This document shows, piece by piece, positions 25,301 through 37,300 of a stretch of 38,811 bases of DNA (position 1 is the first letter of the stretch; every line of letters starts with the position of its first letter). Location: contig NZ_JMEX01000005.1 in NCBI RefSeq assembly GCF_000760735.1, forward strand, positions 162,437 to 201,247, written 5' to 3'. The stretch is from Rhodococcoides fascians A44A (GTDB taxonomy: Bacteria; Actinomycetota; Actinomycetes; Mycobacteriales; Mycobacteriaceae). The notes under the pieces are model-generated. The model ran no database searches, was not told the DNA's origin, and saw only the letters and a program-made list of their open reading frames with translations. Made by a program: the position numbers and the translations under genes.

Positions 25301-28300
25301 ACAACTCCGGCGACCGAGCGGTGTAGTAGTCGACGACCACGAGGGTGCCGCCGTAGAGCAGTGGCCCCCACAGCTCCCACACCGAGAAGTCGAAGGCGTA
25401 GGAGTGGAACATCGTCCACACATCGGTCTCGTCGAACTCGAACAAGTCGACGGTGTTCTCGAACAGCGTGGCCACCGTGGAGTGCGCAACCTGCACGCCC
25501 TTGGGGCGGCCCGTACTGCCCGAGGTGTAGATGACGTAGGCGATCGACTCCGCGTCGACGAGTCCACCGACTTCGTCCGGCGTCAGCGGACCCGAGTCGA
25601 GACCGTCGAGCACCTCGACCACGGACGGATCGTCGAGCAGAACGGTCGTCAGTTCGTCGGTCGGCACCGCCGTGACATCGGCGATCGTGGACACCACACA
25701 GACCGGCCGAGCGTCCTCGAGCATGAACGCCAACCGGTCGGCCGGATAGGTCACGTCCACCGGCAGGTAACCGCCGCCTGCCTTGAGGACCGCGAGCAGG
25801 ACGACGACCAGTTCGGCGTTGCGCGGCATCGCCACCGCGACCAGGGTTTCCGAACCGACTCCTCGCGACACGAGGTGACGGGCAAGCTGATTGGACCGCC
25901 CGTCCAGCTCGGCGTAGGTGTAGCGGCGACTGGCGAACACCACCGCAGTGTGATCCGGGAACCGTGCAGCCGACGCTTCGAAACGCTGCGCCAGAGTGTC
26001 GTTCGACGGAGTCGATCCCTCGTGATTCCAGTCCACCGTGAGCGCGTGAACTTCGTCGTCCGTCAGCATGTCGACATCGCCGATGGCGCGGTCGGGGGCA
26101 GCAGTCACGCCGTCGACGAGCATCGAGAACCGTCGGACGAACTCCCGAACCGTCGACTCGTCGAACAGATCGGTGGCGTACGTGAATGCCATGTCGATGC
26201 CGGAGGGAACGCCGTCGTCGTCGAAGTTCTCGGACACGGTCAACTGCAGATCGAACTTCGCGATGCCTGCATCGATGTCGACTCCGTCGACGACGAGATC
26301 GGGTAGCTCGAGGTGCGCGCGCTCATTGTTCTGGAACTCCAACAACACCTGGAACAACGGAGAATGATCCGTCGACCGCGACGGCGCGAACTCGTCCACC
26401 AACCGCTCGAACGGCACATCGGTGTTGTCGAACGCAGCCAGATCCGCTGCCCGCGTCGCCGCCAACAACTCCACGAACGACAGGTGCGCCGACACCTCCG
26501 TCCGCAACACCAGCGTTCCCACGAACATACCGACCAACGCATCCAACCCGGCCTCACCACGACCCGCGATCGGCGTACCCACCACGATGTCCTCGGTACC
26601 ACTCAACCTGGCCAACAGAGCGGACCAGACTGCGTGGACGGTCATGAACATCGTTGCCCCATTGCGCCGGCTGATCTCGGTCAGCGCGGCGTGGGTGTCG
26701 GACGAGAGATGGAACGGTACCGAGGCACCGCGAAGCGACTGCTGGTTCGGCCGTGGCCTGTCGATCGGCAGCGGCAGAACCTCGGGTACGTCCGCCAGCG
26801 TGCGCGCCCAGAAGGCCAGTTGGCGTGCGGCCAGTGACGCCGAGTCGGACTCGTCACCCAGAAGAGCCTGTTGCCACAGTGCGTAGTCGGCGTACTGCAC
26901 CGCGAGAGGTTCGCGGACAGGGGCAGAACCTGCCACCCGCGCCGAGTACGCGATCATCACATCCGAGGCGAGCGGCGCCATGGAGGCACCGTCGGCCGCG
27001 ATGTGATGCACGACGATGGCCAACACATGCTGGTCTTCACGACCGTCGAGCCGGTACAGCGAGGCACGGAACGGCATGTCGGTCGTGACGTCGAACCCGT
27101 GGGATGCATCCGCCATGATCCGTGCCGTCAGATCGCCCGCGTCCACGTCGACGACATCGAGGACATCGAGGACGAAACGGTCGTCGGGGACCGAGTGGAT
27201 GTGCTGCCTCGGCCGCTCACCCGCCATCGGGAACGTCGTACGCAGACTCTCGTGCCGCGCAACCACATCCGAGACCGCTGCCCCGAGCGCTTCGACATCG
27301 AGATGTCCGGTCAAGCGCACCGCGAGTGGGATGTTGTAGGCAGCCGATTGCGTGTCGAACTGGTTGATGAACCACATCCGCTGCTGTGCTTGCGACAACG
27401 GCACGATCTCCGGGCGCACCGCAGGCACCAACGGGGGTCGATCCGCGGCGGATTCGTCGGACTGCGCTCGCAGCGACAACGTTGCGACGGTGGGTGATTC
27501 GAAGAGCGCACGCACAGTCACCGAACTGCCCAGGGCAGAGTTCACCCGCGAAGTGACCCTGGTGGCACTGAGCGAGTCACCACCGAGATCGAAGAAGTTG
27601 TCGTCGACACCGACGGAGTCCAGCCCGAGAACCTCGGCGAACACGTCCGCTATCGCTCGCTCGGTATCCGTCGTCGGATCGCGATGCTCTGCCCCACGCG
27701 ACAGGTCGGGGACGGGTAGCGCGCGTCGGTCCAACTTGCCCGCCGGAGTCAACGGAATCGACTCCAACACAACGAACGCCGACGGAACCATATGCGACGG
27801 CAACACACCCGCCACGAACTCCCGCAACCCCTCCACATCCACAACCGCACCCACCACCGGCAACACATACGACACCAACACCGTCGCACCCGACGGACCA
27901 TCCACACCCACCGTCGTCACGAAATCCACATCACCATGACCCACCACCACCGAATCGATCTCACCCAACTCGATCCGGAAACCACGCACCTTCACCTGAA
28001 AATCACTACGACCCACATACTCCAACACACCCGAACCGGACCACCGCACCACATCACCCGTGCGATACATCCGCACACCACCACCGAACGGCGCCGCAAC
28101 GAACCGCTCCGCCGTCAACGAAAAACGATCATGATAACCACGAGCCACACCAGGACCCGACAAATACAACTCACCCACCACACCCACCGGAACAGGCCGC
28201 AGCATGGAGTCGAGAACGACAACCGAGAATCCGCGCACCGGTGAGCCGATATCGATGGGTGCACCTGGACGCATGGGTGTACCGAGCGACGCGAACACGG

Positions 28301-31300
28301 TCGCTTCCGTCGGTCCGTAGGCATTGAACAGATCGCGGCCCGGGGCCCACCGTTCCACCAACTCGGAACCGGCGGCGTCGCCGCCCGTCACCACGACCTG
28401 CAGATCGTCCAGACCCGATGGATCAACCGACGCCAACGCAGCAGGAGTCACGAACGCATGGGTCACCGATTTCTCGGCCAGCACCGCTGCGAGCTCGACG
28501 CCGCCGTAGACGTCGGTCGGCGCGATGACCATGGTTGCGCCGCCACAGAACGCCAACACCATCTCGAGCACCGACGCATCGAAGCTCGTCGACGCGAAGG
28601 CGAGCACACGCGAGTCGGTGGTGACCCGGAAGCGGGTCCGCTCCTCCTCGGCGAGATCGGCGATACCGCGGTGCGTGACCACCACGCCCTTCGGCACACC
28701 TGTCGATCCCGAGGTGTAGATCAGATACGCCGCATCGTCCAGCGACGGAACTGCCCGGCTGTCCGGCCGTCGGCCGTCGACTGCCACAGAAGTCGACTCG
28801 GATGCAGACCAGTCGATCTCGTCGAGGACGATCCAGTCGACCTCCCGCCCCGCTTCGGTCAGCACGTCGGTGTACCGAGCCACCGAGATACCCACCGGTG
28901 CCGAGGAGTCGGTCAACATGTGTTCGATGCGATCCTGCGGATACGACGGATCGACGGGGAGAAACGCTCCGCCGGCCTTCGCCACAGCCCATACCGAGAC
29001 GACGTACTCGATGGAACGCTGCAGTCCCACCGCCACATAGGTGCCCGGGCGGACACCGCGCGAGCGCAGCACGTCGGCAACTCGCGAGGATCGCGCGTCC
29101 AGTTCCTGATACGTCACGGATTCGTTGCCCGCGACCACGGCGATCGCGTCGACACCGCCGGTGCCGACGGCTGTGTTCACGGCGTCGGCGAAGACGTCGG
29201 ACAACAGTCGTCCGGCAACGGATTGCGCGCCGTGTACCGGGATCAAAAGGTCACGCTCGGACTCGGACAACAGTTGCAGCTGCCCGACAGGTAGTTCCGG
29301 CTGGGTCGCGAACGCGTCCAGGACGGCCACGATCCTGCCGAGAATGGTCTCCACGGCATCCTGCTCGAACACCTCGGGCAGGTACTTCGCTTCGACGTGC
29401 AGTCGATCGTCGGCCATCGCGACCAACGTGAGCGGATACTGCGCGGTGTCGCTGCCGTCGACGATTCCCGACACCCGCAGCCCTGCGATGTCGGTCTCGT
29501 CGGACAGTCCACCGCGGTCGACGGGGTACGACTCGAACACCGTCAGTGTGTCGAAGGCGACCACTGGACCGACGGCCCGCTGGATCTCGGTGAGACCGAG
29601 GTAGTGGTGGTCGAGCAGACCTGCCTGCTCGTTCTGCAGACGGATGACGAACTCGCTCAACGACTCCCGCGGATCGAGCGTCACTCGAACCGGGAGAGTG
29701 TTGATGAACAGGCCGATCATCGATTCGATGTCGTTGATCTCCGGCGGCCGCCCGGACACGGTCGCGCCGAACAGGACGTCGGTGCGTCCGGTCAGCGTCG
29801 CGAGCACTGTGCCCCACGCTGCCTGTACCAGGGTGTTGATCGTGACACCACGGTCCCGAGCGAACACGCGGAGCGCAGTGGTGTCCGCCGCGTCGAACGA
29901 CGTCAGCGCACGACCGGCTCGGGTCGATTCCTGTCGCCGGCTCTCGACCGGGGTCAGGAGAGTCGGCTCGGACAGTCCCTCGAGCGCCGAGATCCAGGCC
30001 TGACGACCGGCTTCGCCGTCGCGCCTGTTCATCCACGCCAGATAGTCGCGGTAAGCGGGCACCCGAGGGAGCACCGCGTCGTCGCCGTCCGTCGCGTACA
30101 GAGTCAGCAGCTCGCGGATGACGAGCGGCGTCGACCAACCGTCGATCAGGATGTGGTGGTTGGTCAGCACGAGTCGCCACTGTCCTCCGGCGACCTGGAC
30201 GAACGTGAACCGCAGCAGCGGTGCGTCGGCCATGTTGAATCGGGTTGCGCGGTCGGCGGCGAGGATGCGATCGAGCTCGGCGTCCTTGCCCTCTGCCGGC
30301 ACGTCCCGCAGGTCGATGTCCGACCACGGAACGTCGACGCTTCGCTGAACGACCTGCAGGGCGTTGCCGTCGAGGTCGTGAACGAAGGCCGACCTGAGGT
30401 TGGCATGGCGATCGAGCAGAACCTGAGCGGACCGATGCAACCGGTCCGCATCGACCGAGCCGCCGAGTTCGATGACGAGTTGGACGATGTAGGCGTCGAC
30501 CGTCTGATCGGACAGCTCGGCATGGAAGAGCATGCCCGATTGCAACGGAGACATCGACCAGATGTCGGTCAACGTCGGATACCGCTTCTCGATGTCGACG
30601 ATCGAACTCTGCGGTAGCGCAACGAGATCGAGGTCCGACGGGGTGAACCCACCAGCGCCTGCACTGCGCGCGTGCCGGGCGATGCTCGTCAGAGCGTTCA
30701 CCCACAGGGTCGTCAACTGTTCGACGTCGTCTCGTTCGAGCACTCCCGACGGGTACGCGAACGTGGCGCGGAGGGCGTCACCGCGCTCTCCGCTGGTGGT
30801 GACTGCGTTGATGTCCAAGGCGGCCGAGACCGGTAGATCCTGGTTCTGGACATCGCCGATTCTGTCGTCCTCGACCGGGAGCCAGCCCACGCCGCGAAGA
30901 TTCTCGGGAATTCCCGCGCCGTACCGTCCGAGATAGTTGAAGCTGATCTGCGGCGACGTCAAGGGTGCCAGTACGTTTCGCGACTCGTCGTCCAGGTAGC
31001 GGAGCATACCGAAGCCGATGCCGTGGTCCGGAATTCCGAGAAGTCGTTCCTTGACGGATTTGATCAACGCGCCGGCCGACGAACCGCCGCTCATCGCGTC
31101 GTCGACATCGATGCCGCGCAGATCGATTCGAACCGGATAGATGGTGGTGAACCATCCGACGGTACGAGACAGGTCCGCGCCGGGGACGATGTGGTCCTCG
31201 CGTCCGTGGGCCTCGAGCGAGACGAGCGAATCCTGGGTCTCGATACCTCGTGCACGTCGCCACGCGCCGACGGCCAGCGCGAGACCGGCCATCAAACCAT

Positions 31301-34300
31301 CGTTGACGCTGCCGTGGAACACTTCCGGAACGGATGTCAGCAATGCCTCGGTCACGTCGGCCGACAGCTCGACCTCGACGTGATCGACCGTGGCGTACAC
31401 GTCGATTTCCGGGTCGAGCGCTCGCGAACCGACCAGCGGATCGTCCCCGGACAGTGTGTCCTTCCACAACGCCAGCTCGCCCCGGCGGGACTCCGCCGCG
31501 TCGGCGAGACCGTGAGCCCAACGCCGCATCGACGTACCGACGGGAAGCAGGCTTATCGCCTCACCGGCCTCGAGCTGTGCCCATGCCGTGGCGAGGTCGG
31601 GAACCAATACACGCCACGACACGCCGTCGACGACGAGGTGATGCGCGACGATCAACAGTCGTCCGGACTTGTCGGCGGCTTCGAACCAGACGAACTGGAT
31701 CATGGAGCCGCTCGCCGGGGCCAGACGTGCTGCTGCGCGTTCGAGCTCGGCCGAGGCGACCGAGGAGAACTCGTCACCGGTGCTGGAGCCGACCGAGACA
31801 TGGTGCACCACCGCGGCAGCCGCGACGGAGCCGATGGGCTGCACGTCCATGCTCCAGTGCTCGTCCTCGTGACGAAGGCGCGCGCGCAGCATGTCGTGAT
31901 GATCGAGCACCGACTGTACGGTCGCTTCCAGTGCGGATCGCTCGATGTCGTCCGGCAAGGTCAGCAGCGCCGTCTGTGTGTGGCGATCGAACACGTGCGT
32001 CCGGTCGATCATCCACTGGGTGATGGGCGTGAGCGGCACGTCACCCACGCCGCCGCCCGGAAGTTCTTCCAGCACCGTGACCGAGTCGCCGTCCGCGGAC
32101 GACGCGACCTCGGCGAGTGCGGCAACCGTCTTGCGTTCGAACACATCCCGCGGCGACAGGACCAGGCCTGCTGCCTTGGCCCGCGACACCAACTGGATGG
32201 ACATGATGCTGTCTCCGCCGAGAGCGAAGAACGAATCGTCGACACCGACCTGCTCGAGGCCGAGAACTTCGGCGAAGAGTCCAGCCAGCAGCTTCTCGAT
32301 CGCGGTGTCCGCCGCTCGGCCGATGTCGGCCGGACCGTCGAACGTGGGCTCGGGAAGCGCACGGCGGTCGAGTTTGCCCGCAGGGGTCAGCGGAATCGAC
32401 TCCAGCCGAACGAACGCGGTGGGGACCATGTGGGCGGGCAACACCGCGGCGACGTGCTCGCGCAGGATCGCCGCATCGACAGTCGGCGACGCGGACTCCG
32501 CGGCGACGAACCAGGTCACCAGGATGGTGTTGCCGGCCGGTCCCTTGACGCCGGCTGTCGTCGCGAAGTCGACACCGTCGTGCGCACCGACTGCCGCGTC
32601 GATCTCGCCGAGTTCGATGCGGAAACCGCGCACCTTGACCTGCGAGTCACTGCGACCGACGAACTCCAGTGCACCGGCCCGGTTCCAGCGAACGACGTCG
32701 CCGGTCCGATACATCCGGCTCCCCGGTTCACCGTAGGGATCCGCCACGAAGCGCTCGGCCGTCAGCGGAAGTCGACCGTGGTAACCGCGGGCGAGAGCCG
32801 GACCGGCAAGATACAGCTCACCCGGTACACCGACAGGCACCGGCCGCAAACGAGAATCGAGTACGACCTCGGCGAAACCGATTGTCGGAGAACCGATGTC
32901 CACGACGCCGCCGGGGGCGAGCTCGTTGCTGATCGACGAGAAGATGGTGGCCTCGGTCGGTCCGTACGCGTTGAACATCTTCCGGCCGGGCGCCCATTTG
33001 GACACCAACTCCGGCGGGCATGCGTCGCCGCCGGTTGCGATGACGCGCAGTTCCGGCAACTCCGTGTGGTCGACCGTTGCCAGCGCCGCAGGAGTGACGA
33101 AGGCATGGGTCACGTGCTTGTCGCGCATCAAGTTCGACAGGTCCGGGCCGCCGTACATCCCGGACGGTGCGATCACCATTGTCGCGCCGGCACCGAACGC
33201 AAGTACGAACTCCAGGACGGACGCATCGAAACTGGGTGAGGCGAACGCCAACGTACGCGATCCCGGCTCCACCTCGAACCGTGAACGTTCTTCCGCGGCG
33301 AGGTTGGCCAGACCGCGGTGGGTCACCACCACGCCCTTGGGCACACCTGTCGACCCTGAGGTGTAGATCAGATACGCAGCGTCGTCGATTCGCAGCGGCT
33401 CCACACGCTCGGCGTCGGTGATCGCAGAGGTCGAGAACGTGGACGTCACGTGCTGGAAGCGCGGGTCGTCGAGAACCACCCAGACGACACGGTCGGACAA
33501 CGCCGCCAGTGCGGAGTTGTCGGCGAGCGTCGTCAGTCCCAGCGCAGCACCCGAATCGGTGATCATGTGCGTGATTCGGTCTGCTGGGTACGTCGGGTCG
33601 ACAGGCAGGAACGCCGCTCCGGCCTTCGCCGTGGCCCAGATGGCGACGATGGAGTCGACGCCACGCGGAAGTGCGAGCGCAACCACGTCACCGGGGCCGA
33701 CACCGTGGTCGACGATCAGACGAGCCAGTCGGGAGGACCGAGCGTCCAACTCCCCGTACGTCATGACCCCGTTGTCGACATCGAGCGCATGGGCCGACTC
33801 GCCTGCGGACGCGACGGAGTCCGCCAGCAGTTCGGGCAACAGCCGAGGTGGCATCGGCGTGGCGCCGCGAACGGGCGTCAGCGCGTCGAGTTCGTCCGCG
33901 GACAGTATGTCGATGTCGCCGACGGCAACGCCGGAGTCCGAGGTGACCGCGTCCACGATTCGAACGAATCGGTGCGCGAACGTGTCGACGGTGGCAGCCT
34001 CGAACAGGTCGGTGGCGTACCGGAAGGAGGCCTCGATACCGGCAGCCTGTCCGGACGCGTCGAAGCGCTCGGACACGGTCAGTTGCAGATCGAAATTGGC
34101 GATGTCGTTCGCCAGATCCATTGCCTCGACGTTCAACCCGGGCAAAGTGATGTTCGGGCGATCCGTGTGCTGGAATTCCAGCATCACCTGGAACAGCGGG
34201 GTATGCGAGGTGGACCGGACGGGATCGAGCGCATCGACGACGCGCTCGAACGGAATGTCCGAGTGAGTGAACGCCGCGAGGTCGGTGGCCCTGACATCGG

Positions 34301-37300
34301 CCAGCAGGTCGCGGAAGGACCGCGCGGCGTCGATCTCGGTCCGCAGAACGAGTGTGTTGACGAACATTCCGACGAGATCGTCGAGTGCGGCGTCACCGCG
34401 ACCGGCGATCGGTGTACCGACCGAGATGTCCGACGACGCGGACAGGCCGGACAGAAGCACCGCGAGCGACGCGTGAACGATCATGAACACGCTGGAATCG
34501 CGCAGCGTGGCCAACTCCGTCATCCGTGCGTGGACCTGGGAGTCGATCGAGAACTCCACTGCCGCACCGCGGAAGGACGATTCGGCCGGACGCGGACGGT
34601 CCGACGGGAGGTCCAGAACATCCGGGGCTCCGGACAAGGTGTCCACCCAGAAGCCGAGTTGCTTGTTCATCACGGAATCGGTGTCCGATTCCTCACCCAG
34701 GAAGGCGCGCTGCCACAGCGAGTAATCCGCGTACTGCACAGGCAGAGCCGACGTCGTCGGCGCCTCGCCCTGGGTACGCGCGCTGTAGGCGACGATCAGA
34801 TCCCGAGCGAGCGGACCGGTCGAGAATCCGTCGGAGGAGATGTGGTGCACGACGAACGCGAGCACGTGATCCTCCGGTCCGACCTCGATCAGTCGAGCTC
34901 GGACGGGGACACTTCTGGCAACGTCGAATCCTTCGGATGCGACCTCGGTGACGAGGCGAAGGACATCGTCCTCGGACTCGGCCGGGATCGGATTCAGATC
35001 GGGCAGCGCCTGGTGCGATTCCAGAATCGACTGGACGGGACCCTCGTCGGTCAGAGGGAAGACGGTCCGCAAGGCCTCGTGGCGGTCGACGACGTCACCC
35101 AGTGCACTGCGCAGTGCGGTGGTATCGAGCCGGCCGGTCAGCCTCATCGCGAAGGCCACGTTGTACGCAGCGGACGATGTGTCGTACTGGTTGATGAACC
35201 ACATACGCTGCTGTGCAAGAGAAACCGGGATGGACGCCGGTCGCTCCACTGGAACCAGTGCAGGCTTCGGGTCGGTCCGGTAGCCCTGCGATTCGACGGC
35301 CGCAGCCAGCGAACGCACGGTCGGCGAGTCGAACAGATCGCGAACGGTCAGGCTCGATCCGAGAGCCGAGTTGATGCGCGCCACGGCTCGCATCGCGACG
35401 AGAGAGTTGCCACCGACGGCGAAGAAGTTCTGGGTGACGCCGATGGGTTCTCCGCCCAGAAGCGCGACGAACTCTCCGACGATGATCTCCTCGACCGGAT
35501 TCGACGGTGCGACGATCTCGTCGTCGGTCAGCGTGAACACCGGGTCCGGCAAGGCTTTCCGGTCGAGCTTTCCGCTGGAGTTCAGCGGGAACTCGGCCAG
35601 TTCGACCACGAGCGACGGCACCATGTACGCCGGAAGGGACTCGCCGACGGCGCGTGCCAACTCGGCTGCGTCGACGGTTGCTCCCCGCACGGGCACGACG
35701 TAGGCCACCAGAGCCTCGCCCGTGGAGACGGTGCGGTGCACGACGGCCACGGCGCGCGCGACGGATGGGTGGCGAAGCAGCGCCGATTCTACTTCCGGCA
35801 ACTCGATTCGCAGTCCGCGGAGTTTCACCTGGAAGTCGGTTCGGCCGATGTACTCGAGGTTGCCGTCGGCGCGCCACCGCACGAGATCGCCTGTGCGGTA
35901 GAGACGTTCGCCCGGTTCACCGTACGGATCGGCGACGAAGCGATCGGCTGTCAGATCACCGCGACCGACGTAACCACGTGCGAGTTGGACACCTGCCAGG
36001 TAGAGCTCACCCGGTGCACCGATCGGCGCAGGCTTCAACGACGCGTCGAGGACGTAGGTGCGCGTGTTCCACACCGGAGCACCGATCGGAATCGACACCG
36101 GATCCGACGAGACGCAGTGGTACGACGTCACGTCGACCGCTGCTTCGGTAGGACCGTACAGGTTGTGCAACTGCGCATCCGAGAAGGCAGCGAATGCCTC
36201 CACCGTCGCAGGTGGCAAAGCCTCGCCGCTGCAGAACACCAAGCGCAGCGACTCGCAGTCCTCGGCGTGCGCACCGTCGACGAAAACGGCGAGCATGGAC
36301 GGCACGAAGTGAAGGGTGGTGATCCTCTCACGCAGAATCACCCGCGACAGATACTCCGGATCACGGTGACCGTCGGGAGCTGCGATGACCAGTTTGGCGC
36401 CGACCTGCAAGGGCCAGAAGAACTCCCACACCGAGACGTCGAAGCTCGCCGGAGTCTTCTGCAGGACGTTGTCCGACGGCTCGAGCCGGTACCGGTCCTG
36501 CATCCACAGCAGCCGGTTGACGATGGCCTCGTGCGAGACGGCCACGCCCTTCGGCCGCCCCGTCGAACCGGAGGTGTAGATGACGTAGGCGGTGTTCGCG
36601 CCAGTGATGTCGCCGAGACGCTCCGACGAGCCCAGCGGAGTCGTCGCCCTGTCCGAGACATCGATCAGGTCGACGGCGAGGACCGGAGTGGCCACCGACA
36701 CGTCGATCCAGTCCCTGCTCGTCGTCAGGATGCAGACGGGCTGCGCGCTGTCGATGACGTACGCGGATCGGTCCACGGGATGGTCCGGGTCGATCGGTAC
36801 GTAGGCGCCGCCGGCTTTCATGATGGCGTACATGCCGACCAGCAGATCGGTGGACCGTCGAATCGCCAGTCCTACATGCGATTCCGGTCCGACTCCCAGC
36901 GACACCAGGTGACGTGCGAGCTGGTTGGCACGCTCGTCCAGCTCGCGGTACGTCACGTGCTCGTCGTCGAACACCAGCGCGATCGAGTACGGGCTTCGCG
37001 CGACCTGCAGGTCGAACAAGCTGCCGAGCGTCGGGTCCGATCCGACCTGGGGAGGGAGCCGGTGCTCGGTGGAGTTCCATACGGCGAGCACGGTGTCACG
37101 CTCGGACACCGACAGGATGTCGAGATCCCGAAGCGGCGCCTGCGGCGCACGGGTGATCGACTCGAGCAACCGGAGAAAACGATCGACGAAACGCTCGATG
37201 GTGTCTGGGTCGAACAGGGCGGTGGAGTACGTGAACGCCGCACTCGACGTGCCGCTCTCCCCCGCTGCTTCGTCGATCCGAAGCTGGAGATCGAACTTGG

